DNA from: Candidatus Nitrotoga sp. AM1P
Lineage (GTDB): Bacteria; Pseudomonadota; Gammaproteobacteria; Burkholderiales; Gallionellaceae
DNA: 64,000 bases
Reading direction: 5' to 3'
NCBI RefSeq assembly: GCF_013168275.1
Contig: NZ_AP019547.1
Location: 1,364,001-1,428,000, forward strand
Both the position numbers and the translations under genes were made by a program. The first letter of the stretch is position 1; each line of letters starts with the position of its first letter. Of this stretch, positions 9,200 to 17,244 are shown one piece after another. The notes under the pieces are model-generated. The model searched no databases and had not been told where the DNA came from. It worked only from the letters and a program-made list of their open reading frames with translations.

Positions 9200-9511
9200 T
9201 TAATGTCCAAATCCTCCGACTAAACCGGAATTCAAACCAAAGCTACTGGTTCCACCTGATGTACCAGGCAGACCCATTACACCGGATGCGCCCGATGGAT
9301 CAACTACACGGGATGATCCAGAGGGATCAATTACTCCAAACGAATCAGAAATACTCATCCCTCCCGATGTACCAACAGTGCTATTGCTTTCAGATGTGCC
9401 AGATTTTTTATTCATTCCATTTTCAGGATCTTCTTGGGAATCAACTTGAGCTAAGGCACTTCCCATTACACAACATGACGCAATTGCCAGATTCATAAAA
9501 AAAATTTTCAT
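9200..9511 (-). CDS. small secreted Gly/Ser-rich protein with DPSG repeats
   Basis: Start set at the ATG at 9511 because GGAGGAG lies just upstream; a longer frame to 9526 lacks one. The 103-residue product has a signal peptide (MKIFFMNLAIAS to GSALA, cleavage after the Ala). The mature part is low in charge and built of short repeats around DPSG and GTSG (VIDPSGSS, VVDPSGAS, LPGTSGG), ending in a Gly/Phe-rich tail. It looks like an exported or surface-exposed disordered peptide. No family recognised. It stands alone between the decayed insertion region and an intergenic stretch. Confidence 0.6.
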   Translation of the reverse strand: MKIFFMNLAIASCCVMGSALAQVDSQEDPENGMNKKSGTSESNSTVGTSGGMSISDSFGVIDPSGSSRVVDPSGASGVMGLPGTSGGTSSFGLNSGLVGGFGH

Positions 9512-10078
9512 GAATGACTCCTCCATTTGTATAGGTAAAATATTTATGAAATAAAACAGAAAATTGATACTTTAATTTACGTATAAGCACGATCGATTAC
9601 CACTTTAAATTGCACCATATCAAGCCCTTTCAAAATATTCTGTTCGTTGCCCGGCATTAAAGATATTAATCATTCATACTTTTATTACAAGTATTAACTT
9701 TAATTAAAGTGGCATAATTTCGACTCTACCGACCAAAAATATTTGACTTGTCGTGTTAATAGCCAACCGCAATTCCTAGTACGTCCGAAGCGTTTCAAAC
9801 GTCCGACCCTTGGTTCACAGGACCACAGTCAACAATAACATTGTTAATTATCAAATAAATAACAATGTTCACCACACTTAAAAACCATCTAAACTGGCCG
9901 CCCAAAAACCCTAAAGTTTGAAAGTGTACGTTTTTTACTACCGCTTTGTGGTAGTGACCTATGAGCAATGATGCGATTCCTCATCTGGGTAACTTTAAGC
10001 TATCGCTAAAGTTAATCACTACTCTGTCGATGTTGAGCCAAAAGCCTATTTGGGTGAAGTGCAAATTAAAAGGTTTGC
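9512..10078. other. AT-rich intergenic stretch with two hairpins
   Basis: No convincing reading frame. Near the right side two inverted repeats occur: CTACC and GGTAG around a short loop at ~9938-9954, and AACTTTA with TAAAGTT around a nine-base loop at ~9990-10012. They precede the truncated chemotaxis-receptor frame at 10079 and could be a leader structure. No riboswitch class was recognised. Confidence 0.4.
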
Positions 10079-10363
10079 ATGCAAATACTGAGTAGCATCA
10101 AATTAGCTTATCGTTTTGGCTTAATCGTTTTGTCCGTTGTCGTCGGCTTCTCTATTTATGGCATGTGGTCATTCAAGACGCTAAATGAGCTGAAGGTCAA
10201 TGGCCCAATTTATCACCGCATAGTTCAAGGTAAAGATTTGGTGGCGGATATTCTCCCTCCTCCTGAATACATTATCGAATCCTATTTGGTTAGTTTGCAG
10301 TTACTAGCTCAGCCATTTCTATGTTTAGTTCATAAAAAAAACTCATCAGAGCAAGTTTTGTAA
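10079..10363 (+). pseudogene. methyl-accepting chemotaxis protein, N-terminal fragment
   Basis: Residues 1-75 match the N-terminus of a receptor family: a membrane helix FGLIVLSVVVGFSIYG, then LNELKVNGPIYHRIVQGKDL and ADILPPPEYIIESYL of the ligand-binding region. After about 10305 the match ends and the frame closes within 20 codons. The periplasmic domain, second helix, HAMP and signalling parts are all missing. It marks a breakpoint just left of the DUF262 gene and the island. Confidence 0.7.
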
Positions 10364-10515
10364 TGGCAGAACGCCGTTGGAAAGGTTATTCAGTGGAAAA
10401 CAGGTTTGGAGTGGAAAAAGTCTAAATCCAATTTAATCGACAGGCACCCGAAAAATTCGGTAACTGTCAGATCAGGTACTGAGCTAACACTCTTCAACCC
10501 TCACTTTTTTGTAAT

Positions 10516-12360
10516 TTATATTCCTCCAAAATATTCTTCTAATTCAGCATCATCATCGCTCTCAACGTCAGAGAATGACACCGATGCTTTACCCATAGCC
10601 TTTTCAATCAAGCTCAGCAAATGCAATTTACGCTGCCGATAGAACTCATCGAAGTTGTCCGCACGTAACAAGCCAGCAGGAATCAAATGGCTTTCTAGTA
10701 TGGAATCCATTTTTGCATCATCAAGCAGCACCTGCTTGTGTTGCTGCAACTTCTCCAAGTATTTCGATGGCGCAATTCCACCGATCATACGGTTGGCTTT
10801 GTACGAGATCGGAGTTTTGTTGACGATGGCGTTGTAAACCTTGCGCGGAATTTTCTGTTTTTCGCACCATTCCTGCGGGAAAATGTGGTGGATGTCGAGT
10901 GCTACATCTTCTGCATCCAATTCACGGATATTGGCCTTCCAGAAAAAGTCTTCCGCGCCGCTTCTTAACACCAAAACGTTGATTCCCTTGTACGCAGCAC
11001 TCAGGCGCGATGATAGACGATCAAGGCGATCTGGCTGGAATGTCGCATCAGTGATAGTTCGAGGTAATTCCTCATCTTTATCAATCCACAACAACAACTC
11101 ATCCACATCGTTCGCAATGCGTGTCTCGACTGCACCGCCATACAGCTCGCCCAACACGCCGCTCCAATACCACTGGGTCAACTTTGCATGGATGCGAGGC
11201 TCAAGCCAGCGTTCCTTAAGTAAAGCCAGCACGGATGCCAACGGAGCCAATTGCGTGCGGCAGGGCAAATCTGAAGGGCTCAGGAAACATTCTTTTCGCA
11301 AGAATCTAGCGGCCAACATAAAGCCCGCCTCAACCTCGTTCGCCCACTTTTTGTATGCCTCAAGAGGTAATGACAAAATTGCCACACGCTTTGCACTCAC
11401 AGGGGCAATTTGCTTGCCTGTCTTACCAGCTGCATTATCTAATTTTCGACGTTCTAGCGTATGCAACATTGTAATTGCCTGGAGGAAATCCGTCGCTTCA
11501 ACACCACTCAGCATTGGTTCTTTGCTCAGACGTTTTTGACGCGACTCAACTTTGCGCAAGCTACTACCGAACCAGTCATCCCTCATGTTGTAACCATCTG
11601 CTGCATAACTCGCCGTTACCAGTTCAAACACGGAAAGAGGCACGCCGCCGGTATTCACCTTCTCAAATACTAAGCAAACTGCTTCTTTCGAGGTTTCCTT
11701 CTTCAATTCAATGATTGGTAATTGGTAGTTACGAAAAGCGTTCATTACCTCCTTACGGAATTTCATATACGTATTGAAATGTTCGGGCACATATTCCTGT
11801 AACGCTTCTTCCCAAGCATCGGAATTCAAAATTTCACTGCACGGAAAAAAGAGCTGACGACATTCCAACTCACGAGTCGATAAGTCCAACACCAAGTCCC
11901 TATCAAAATTCGCTTTTACTTTGCGGTCTGGGCCAACAGCAATCAGCACATCCTCAAGGTGTACCTGTCCTTCCAACGCGATTTGGATATTAAAATAGTA
12001 ATACCGCTCGATTGCCTTACCTTTGTCGTTGTAAGTTTTAACAGTACTATTCAATGACAACACTTGCGTCAAGGTAGTCAAACGCTGCTGCCCATCCAAG
12101 ATGAGCAATTCCGCATCAGGAATGCCATCTGCAAAGGGTACATTCTCTACAGGACGCACTTGAAAACGCGCCTCACCGCCTGTTTCGAGAAGCATTACCG
12201 CCCCGACCGGAAAAGAACGAGCAACACTTACTAACAACCCGCGAACATGATCGTCATCCCAAATCCAACCGCGCTGAAAATCAGGCAATTGTACTTTTCC
12301 TTTGACTATATCGTTGAGTATTTCTGGTAACAAACGCTTGGTGCTATCAAAAGTACTCAA
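10516..12360 (-). CDS. DUF262/DUF1524 (GmrSD-like) endonuclease
   Basis: The 614-residue protein has an N-terminal DUF262 (ParB-like) domain with LPDFQRGW (residues 25-32) and the signature DGQQRLTTL (89-97), used in this family for NTP hydrolysis. The C-terminal part is a DUF1524 HNH nuclease with ALDIHHIFPQEW around residue ~500 and the Asn-containing KANRMIGG. The GmrSD family includes type IV restriction enzymes that cut modified phage DNA, and stand-alone single-chain members are common in defence regions. A short acidic tail (SDDDAELEEYFGGI) ends it. Isolated, with its 3' end near the broken chemotaxis gene. The target is not shown by sequence. Confidence 0.88.
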   Translation of the reverse strand: MSTFDSTKRLLPEILNDIVKGKVQLPDFQRGWIWDDDHVRGLLVSVARSFPVGAVMLLETGGEARFQVRPVENVPFADGIPDAELLILDGQQRLTTLTQVLSLNSTVKTYNDKGKAIERYYYFNIQIALEGQVHLEDVLIAVGPDRKVKANFDRDLVLDLSTRELECRQLFFPCSEILNSDAWEEALQEYVPEHFNTYMKFRKEVMNAFRNYQLPIIELKKETSKEAVCLVFEKVNTGGVPLSVFELVTASYAADGYNMRDDWFGSSLRKVESRQKRLSKEPMLSGVEATDFLQAITMLHTLERRKLDNAAGKTGKQIAPVSAKRVAILSLPLEAYKKWANEVEAGFMLAARFLRKECFLSPSDLPCRTQLAPLASVLALLKERWLEPRIHAKLTQWYWSGVLGELYGGAVETRIANDVDELLLWIDKDEELPRTITDATFQPDRLDRLSSRLSAAYKGINVLVLRSGAEDFFWKANIRELDAEDVALDIHHIFPQEWCEKQKIPRKVYNAIVNKTPISYKANRMIGGIAPSKYLEKLQQHKQVLLDDAKMDSILESHLIPAGLLRADNFDEFYRQRKLHLLSLIEKAMGKASVSFSDVESDDDAELEEYFGGI

Positions 12361-12470
12361 AGTAATCTCCGTTTATATTTATGCAACTGCCTGCTCAACC
12401 ACACTATGGCTTCCGGCAATGATACTTTTCCGTAGCTCGATTTATTTATCATAGGCAGAAACATGAGCAG

Positions 12471-12497
12471 TAAATAAAAACGCCACGTAAGTGGCGC
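12471..12497 (-). terminator. rho-independent terminator of the sirtuin operon
   Basis: On the minus strand, CGCCAC, a TTAC loop and GTGGCG form a perfect 6-bp GC-rich stem, followed at once by TTTTTATTTA. It lies ~220 bp beyond the last gene of the leftward operon that starts at 15987. Confidence 0.75.
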
Positions 12498-12583
12498 TAT
12501 GCATAGTTCTTGGCGAGGGTGCCTTTCACATTATCGCATGCAAGCCTTGTCATTGCTCAATGTGGCACCACACGCTTTCAATA

Positions 12584-12605
12584 GTTACCACGTTTGTTAC
12601 CACGG
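12584..12605 (+). repeat. GTTACCACG direct repeats (distal island end)
   Basis: GTTACCACG at 12584-12592 and GTTACCACGG at 12596-12605, 12 bp apart. The same word recurs beside the integrase (30651-30730). This is the arrangement expected of integrase or excisionase arm-type sites at both ends of an element. Confidence 0.55.
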
Positions 12606-12715
12606 TTACAGCTTTGATACAGTGCTGTTTACAAAACACTACCCGATTTAACAATCAGCGTTAGGAGTCCCTTGGGACGGATGGGAAGTGTGGCAGGCTA
12701 GACGTAATCGTTCCC

Positions 12716-13000
12716 TTAGCCCTCGTCTCCTGCCGATCCATTGAAAAGAATTTTACCGGTCAACCTTGAAATTACTATCACTCGACTACTCCGCAGCGCC
12801 AGCATTCCATCTTCCCAAGGTACATAGACATACCAGCAAGGCTGATCTGTATTGATGCCGTAGATGCGGCAGCTATCGGGTTTCTGGCTGTAACATTTGA
12901 ATTGCCCGCCATGAGGGGTTAACACCCGCGCTGCAATCACCAAGGCACATTGCTTGGTGATGGGCGGGAGTTTTTTGATGGTTGCGACTGGTAGACTCAT
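12716..13000 (-). CDS. hypothetical small protein, last gene of the sirtuin operon
   Basis: A 94-residue product, not recognised. It contains a predicted alpha/beta stretch with YVYVPWEDGMLALRSSRVIVISRLTGKILF and two Cys near the middle. No signal peptide or membrane helix. It begins 6 bp after the stop of the polyvalent-domain gene, so it is almost certainly translated from the same mRNA. A leading role in the module is unlikely; it may be an accessory or immunity protein, which is a guess from position only. Confidence 0.6.
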   Translation of the reverse strand: MSLPVATIKKLPPITKQCALVIAARVLTPHGGQFKCYSQKPDSCRIYGINTDQPCWYVYVPWEDGMLALRSSRVIVISRLTGKILFNGSAGDEG

Positions 13001-13006
13001 GTCGGG

Positions 13007-14302
13007 TTACCAGCCAAATAATGGGATTTCACCTGCCGTCATTGCTTGCTTGAGTGCAGGTGAAACTTGCAGCACGCGAATTTGTTCTTTCACCGGTGTG
13101 CTGCAATCATTAAGGAAATGCAACGCGACATCTTTGCTTTTGACCGATGGTGCAATTGCGGCTTTGTTCGCATCCTGCACAATCCATTCCCCTTTCGGTG
13201 TGCGGCGCACTTTGCCGATAGGTTTGCGCGTGCTAATGGTCGTCCAGTCATTGACGCAATCGTATTGAAATGCAATTTTCTTTAAGCATTTTGGAATATC
13301 AAAGTCATAGAGGTTCATCAGTCCTTTCATATTCCACCAGCGCTCACATTGTTGCTCGCCGGTGGTGAAACCTATCTGTGTGCAGTTTTGTTTAACTGCC
13401 AGCGCGATGACGGCTTTGATAGCCAGCTCGTGCCATTCCTTGGCAAAAGGTGCGTCGGCGACAAGATCATTGTTCCCGACTTCATTTTTATCAGTGGTGC
13501 TGCCATATTTACGAATATCGGCGTGCCACGGGCTTTGAATTTCTTCCACCATCAGCAACGGTTTGCCGTCGTGGTCTATGCGCTCAGTGGTGCGGATATG
13601 TACCAGCAATTGATCCAGTTTGAAATGACCATCTCGGTAAGGCAGTGGCCACTTGGGCAAGCAGATAAACCATTCCTGATAGTTATTACCGCCCAAAAAT
13701 GCGTATTCATCATAGCGGGCAATCGGCTGCTCCTGCCCGTAGTCATTCAAGGTTTTGCGGATGGATTGATGCATGGCATCGAAGGCTTCCAGCGCGCTGG
13801 CAAACCAGCAACTGGTGAGCATCTTGCCTTTGTGATCCAGCACAATCCAGTTCGGCGCAACAGTCACAATGTCTTCATAGCCGCTGCGAATAATCCAGTA
13901 GCCTATGGAGGGATGCTGATAACAGATTTGCGCCTTTTCAACAAACCGCTTAGCCTTTTTTTCCACGCGCTTGGGTAATTGATCAGTAACGGTTTTTACG
14001 TCCAGGCTGGGGCGGAAAGCCTGATTCCAGTATGACTTCAGGATGGGACGGCACGAGGCGAGCTTGCACTCCGCAATTTCAATAAGCTCCTCTTTGCCGA
14101 TACGGAAATCTGGTTTGTAGTAAAAATTGAAATCGGTTAATTCTGCGCGCTCAATTTCCTCGTTGCGCACGTTTTGTAGATTGTTCAACATGCCTTGCCA
14201 TTGTTGTGGAGAGGCGACTTTCTGCGGACTGGCATCCAGCCATTCCAATAGCTTGGAGCGCAGCGGCAAGTTGTAGGTTTTGGCGCGGACGGGGGCATTC
14301 AT
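13007..14302 (-). CDS. stand-alone protein with a large-polyvalent-protein type domain
   Basis: The 431-residue protein has no signal peptide. Its C-terminal half carries QLLVHIRTTERID, LMVEEIQSPWHADIRKYG, then APFAKEWHELAIKAVIALA and GFTTGEQQCERW. These match a domain normally buried inside huge phage and ICE polyvalent proteins, where the pattern is EExQSxWHQ, then PF-x-WHELALKR, then TGEQQxERY. The N-terminal ~200 residues are unassigned and Lys-rich around residue 110-125. Its ATG overlaps the sirtuin stop (ATGA), so the two are coupled. Family activity is not established to my knowledge; the conserved Glu, His and Trp suggest an enzyme. Confidence 0.7.
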   Translation of the reverse strand: MNAPVRAKTYNLPLRSKLLEWLDASPQKVASPQQWQGMLNNLQNVRNEEIERAELTDFNFYYKPDFRIGKEELIEIAECKLASCRPILKSYWNQAFRPSLDVKTVTDQLPKRVEKKAKRFVEKAQICYQHPSIGYWIIRSGYEDIVTVAPNWIVLDHKGKMLTSCWFASALEAFDAMHQSIRKTLNDYGQEQPIARYDEYAFLGGNNYQEWFICLPKWPLPYRDGHFKLDQLLVHIRTTERIDHDGKPLLMVEEIQSPWHADIRKYGSTTDKNEVGNNDLVADAPFAKEWHELAIKAVIALAVKQNCTQIGFTTGEQQCERWWNMKGLMNLYDFDIPKCLKKIAFQYDCVNDWTTISTRKPIGKVRRTPKGEWIVQDANKAAIAPSVKSKDVALHFLNDCSTPVKEQIRVLQVSPALKQAMTAGEIPLFGW

Positions 14303-15168
14303 GGTTGCTGTTCAAGTGATTTTTCGAGGAAACCCATATCGACGAGACTCTTGGAAATCGCCGATATCGCTTCTAATGCGCCCATTTGAAGTGCAACATC
14401 ACCAAGCCGATTGACTTGCGCATCGATTGGATTGATGCGGATCAGAGGTGCATTCAGTCTTTCGCCAAACTCCCGTGCTGTCGGTATAGCCATGCCAGCG
14501 CCAATTTCTATGACGACGGGGCGATAAACCGTTTCGCGCCATTCCTGGAAACGCGCCTTTTGAAATTCGGTGCGCCAATTCACCCAGTGCCAATCCCCAA
14601 ACATGAGGATGTTCGGGCGGGCAATACCGCCGCAATTTCGGCAAGTTGGAAATGGGCAAGTCAAGGCGCAATGCTCTTCATCGACCTCCGGCGTAAATTT
14701 GGTTGCTTCCCAGATTTCCTGAGTACAGGCTTGATGGCATTGCAAATGATGGATCAAGCCGTGGCATTCCACGATGTTGTTTAGCGAGAAGCCGGACTGC
14801 TGAAAATGCCCGTCCACGTTGCTGGTGTAAATGAATGCGCCGCCATCAAGCTGTTTGGCGACGGCGCGGAGGTAGCGAAACTCCATGTGCGGCTTGGTAT
14901 TACGGTACAGGTTGAGCCGATGCCCATAGAATCCCCAGGCAAGCTTGGGGTTACTCTCGAAGGTATCGGGACAGGCTATATCAGTGAAGCCGATTTGCGA
15001 TTTGGCCAGTGCAGGGTAAGCTTTCCAGAATCCTTCCTTGCCGCGAAAGTCGGGCAAGCCGGAATCCACGCTAATGCCAGCACCGGCAGTGATAACGAGG
15101 GAATACGCGTCACTGATTAGCTCGGTGGCACGCCTGATACTGCTTTCAATTGGCGTTGGTGTGATCAT
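14299..15168 (-). CDS. Sir2-family NAD-dependent protein deacylase (sirtuin)
   Basis: The cofactor loop GAGISVDSGLPDFRG, the TSNVDGHF motif (family TQNxD) and the catalytic His in ECHGLIHH are present, followed by a zinc site of Cys residues (CALTCP, CRNCGG). It ends with a Rossmann half holding IEIGAGMAIPTAR and LIRINP. This is the full canonical sirtuin set, unlike the simplified Sir2 domains of many defence NADases, so deacylation or ADP-ribosyl transfer is as likely as NAD destruction. A start at 15192 is also open; I chose 15168 for MITPTP. It overlaps the genes on both sides in an operon with an XRE regulator. Confidence 0.9.
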   Translation of the reverse strand: MITPTPIESSIRRATELISDAYSLVITAGAGISVDSGLPDFRGKEGFWKAYPALAKSQIGFTDIACPDTFESNPKLAWGFYGHRLNLYRNTKPHMEFRYLRAVAKQLDGGAFIYTSNVDGHFQQSGFSLNNIVECHGLIHHLQCHQACTQEIWEATKFTPEVDEEHCALTCPFPTCRNCGGIARPNILMFGDWHWVNWRTEFQKARFQEWRETVYRPVVIEIGAGMAIPTAREFGERLNAPLIRINPIDAQVNRLGDVALQMGALEAISAISKSLVDMGFLEKSLEQQP

Positions 15169-15673
15169 GCAGATACTGTTCTCCGAATACATCTACTTTC
15201 ACATAGGGGCGTGTGGATTCATAGAGTAGCCAGCCATCGCCAATGTCTCGGCGTGTAGCGCAGTGCAATTCACCGAAGTCACGTTGAATCAGTAGATAGT
15301 GGTATGCGGTGCTTAATGTTACCGAATTGGATTCACGGATAAAGTTTCGCCATTTGGGGGCGACGAATAAATCCGCCATGAATGCGCCTTCATAAGGAAT
15401 GCTGACTTCTCCGCGCCAATCGGCTGGGTCAAATCCAAAGCCACTATCCGGGCCAGCCAAGGTAAATGCTTGTTGTGGTGGCTTGCCAGTTTGTTCGGCT
15501 CTGCACACTTGCTCGGCAACAAGCAAGCGCCAAACTTTACTGTTGTTGAATGGGCATGAGACAGATTGCACGTTATCGCGCTCGATCAATTCGCCGATCA
15601 GTGTGATGACGGATTCTGACAATTCTTCTTCCGGTTGCCCGGTGTTGAAAACGGGATAGTTGGCGTCGTTCAT
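15146..15673 (-). CDS. hypothetical protein between the XRE regulator and the sirtuin
   Basis: A 175-residue soluble protein, not recognised. It starts MNDANYPVFNTG, has an acidic region early on, and conserved-looking Trp/Tyr-rich segments (DPADWRGEVSIPYEGAF, LSTAYHYLLIQRDF). Its ATG overlaps the XRE stop (ATGA) and its 3' end overlaps the sirtuin start by ~23 bp. Such tight packing argues that the product works with the sirtuin, perhaps as substrate or partner. No function is assigned. Confidence 0.72.
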   Translation of the reverse strand: MNDANYPVFNTGQPEEELSESVITLIGELIERDNVQSVSCPFNNSKVWRLLVAEQVCRAEQTGKPPQQAFTLAGPDSGFGFDPADWRGEVSIPYEGAFMADLFVAPKWRNFIRESNSVTLSTAYHYLLIQRDFGELHCATRRDIGDGWLLYESTRPYVKVDVFGEQYLHDHTNAN

Positions 15674-15987
15674 GGTTTCTGCGCAGGTTCTCTCAATATC
15701 TCATTTCCGGTGAATACCGTTTCTGCCGTGACAGGATATGCAGAGCCGCTTGGCGCGACTGCGTAATCCGCATCAAACAGCTTGCCCTGCTCCACCACTA
15801 CGAGCAGGTCGCCAGGCTTTACTTGCAGAAAATCACACAGCTTGGATAGCACTTCGCGATCGAAGCTGTTGACCTTGTCGTAGTAGTAGCGATCAATGGT
15901 GGCACGCGCAACACCCGTCGCCCGGCATACGTCGGAAACTTTGAGACGCTTCGCGCCCAGGATGGTGGAAAGGCGGCAACTGATCAT
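15670..15987 (-). CDS. XRE-type HTH transcriptional regulator
   Basis: The 105-residue protein has an N-terminal helix-turn-helix of the Cro/XRE kind: RLSTILGAKRLKVSDVCRAT, then GVARATIDRYYYDKV and LSKLCDFLQVKPGDLLVV. A short unassigned tail follows. As the first gene of the leftward operon and facing a 91-bp divergent promoter, it probably autoregulates and may control the HD/SLOG pair as well. Two ATGTCGAG repeats in that promoter are candidate binding sites. Confidence 0.88.
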   Translation of the reverse strand: MISCRLSTILGAKRLKVSDVCRATGVARATIDRYYYDKVNSFDREVLSKLCDFLQVKPGDLLVVVEQGKLFDADYAVAPSGSAYPVTAETVFTGNEILREPAQKP

Positions 15988-16078
15988 AATTTTCTAGTAA
16001 TTATTATTCGATGTCGAGCAATATATAACCTGATCGGATAAATGTCGAGAAAAAGTTTAATTTGCGAAGGAACTGATA
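15988..16078. promoter_or_regulatory. divergent promoter with repeated ATGTCGAG
   Basis: A 91-bp AT-rich gap between the XRE gene and the HD gene. ATGTCGAG occurs at 16011-16018 and again at 16042-16049 in the same orientation, 31 bp apart (about three helical turns). The placement fits operator sites for the XRE protein controlling both operons. Confidence 0.5.
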
Positions 16079-16702
16079 ATGAACAAATTCAATCTTGCCT
16101 TAACGCTTGCAATGGATGCGCATGAAGGACAAATAAGGAAAGGCACAGCAAATAAATTGGGAGTGCCGGTTCCTTACATTTACTACCCCGTTGCGGCAGC
16201 TTCTCTTGTCGTCCGCTACGATGGTGACGAAGATCAGGCCATTGCTGCTTTGCTGCATGACGTGCTGGAAGACGGCAACCCAGAGGTGGATTGGGTCAGT
16301 CGCATCTCTGTATTTGGTGATCGAGTATTGCGAATTGTGGAAGGATGCACTGATGGCAAACCTGATCCCGTAACGGGCAAAAAAGCGCTATGGCGTGAGC
16401 GCAAGGAGTTTTATCTGGATCATTTGAAGGATGCCACGCCTAATGTGTTATTGGTTTCTGCTTGCGACAAGCTGAACAACCTGCAAACGATCCATCTTGA
16501 TCTTGTTGAATCAGGATTATCAGTTTTTGATCATTTCAGTGCGGGAAAGGATGAGGTGCTGTGGTACTACTGCCGATTATCTGAAATTTTCAGAGAGCGA
16601 GATGTCGCACCAGCAATGGCGCTAAGCAAAGAGTTTCAAGCTGTAGAAAACAAGGTAAGTGTGCTTCTCAATGAACGCATCTCTGAGAGTGCCCTTCTAT
16701 GA
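16079..16702 (+). CDS. HD-domain hydrolase of the RelA/SpoT (small alarmone hydrolase) type
   Basis: The 207-residue protein has the RSH hydrolase layout: AMDAHEGQIRKG at residues ~12-23, PYIYYPVAAASLVV, the HD motif LLHDVLEDG (residues ~60) and DKLNNLQTIH (~residue 140). This is the pattern of (p)ppGpp hydrolases (SpoT N-terminus, MESH1/SAH), which use Mn2+ to remove the 3'-pyrophosphate. No synthetase domain is attached. It could also act on a related nucleotide. A ribosome site AAGGAACTGATA precedes the ATG. The stop overlaps the SLOG gene by 4 bp (ATGA). Confidence 0.85.
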   Translation: MNKFNLALTLAMDAHEGQIRKGTANKLGVPVPYIYYPVAAASLVVRYDGDEDQAIAALLHDVLEDGNPEVDWVSRISVFGDRVLRIVEGCTDGKPDPVTGKKALWRERKEFYLDHLKDATPNVLLVSACDKLNNLQTIHLDLVESGLSVFDHFSAGKDEVLWYYCRLSEIFRERDVAPAMALSKEFQAVENKVSVLLNERISESALL

Positions 16703-17187
16703 TTACGAAGATTATTTCCGGCGGACAAACTGGCGCGGATCGCACCGCACTTGACTGGGCTATTGCTCATGACATTCCGTATGGCGGATGGTGTCCAGCC
16801 GGGCGCATGGCTGAAGATGGGGTCATTCCGGCGAAATACCAACTGACTGAAATGCCGGATGGTGGCGGGTATCGACAGCGCAACAAGGCCAACGTCCATG
16901 ATTCAGATGCCACACTTATCTTGACAATCAGCCCAGAACTTAGCGGCGGCAGCAAACAAACGGTTTCATTCGCCAAACATCTGCGCAAACCCTGGCTGCA
17001 TATTCATTCAGAAATGAACTGGCAAGATGCAATCACCAGTTGGCTGACTTCGACCCAGATCGAAATTCTCAACGTGGCGGGGCCTCGATCCAGCAAGGAG
17101 CCTGACATCGGTGTATTCGTGATAAAAGTTCTCGATGCAATCACTGGCAGCACCATTGGCTCGTCTGGCGGGCGCGGGGTGGGATAG
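16699..17187 (+). CDS. SLOG-fold YpsA/putative molybdenum carrier-like protein
   Basis: The 162-residue protein starts IISGGQTGADRTALDWA and continues IPYGGWCPAGRMAEDGVIP, with DATLILTISPELSGG and a final EILNVAGPRSS. This matches the family listed as putative molybdenum carrier, which belongs to the SLOG Rossmann-like superfamily; related proteins sense or bind nucleotides or NAD-derived ligands. It is translationally coupled to the HD hydrolase. Together with the divergent sirtuin it suggests a nucleotide-signalling system. The molybdenum name is historic and should not be taken as function here. Confidence 0.82.
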   Translation: MITKIISGGQTGADRTALDWAIAHDIPYGGWCPAGRMAEDGVIPAKYQLTEMPDGGGYRQRNKANVHDSDATLILTISPELSGGSKQTVSFAKHLRKPWLHIHSEMNWQDAITSWLTSTQIEILNVAGPRSSKEPDIGVFVIKVLDAITGSTIGSSGGRGVG

Positions 17188-17244
17188 ATTGATCTGAAGA
17201 AGTTTTGCGGTGGGGCTTGAAGACGAATGCAGTCTAGGCGAAGC

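Larger units (their letters stand above)
12361..12715. other. non-coding stretch at the left side of the island
   Basis: No gene seen. It holds the promoter region of the DUF262 gene on its left, a terminator for the leftward operon (12471-12497) and two GTTACCACG repeats (12584-12605) shared with the integrase end. It is the likely place for the island's left junction, although no copy of the tRNA-Ser 3' end was recognised. Confidence 0.5.

Noticed and set aside
12505..12525. TTGGCGAGGGTG as a degenerate copy of the tRNA-Ser 3' end (left attachment site)
   Set aside because: Only ~10 scattered matches with a gap; the identity is too short to set apart from chance.
17170..17186. GGGTGGGAT shared with the tRNA-Ser T-arm region
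   Set aside because: Nine bases within the coding end of the SLOG gene; no extended identity, and it would place the border inside a module.
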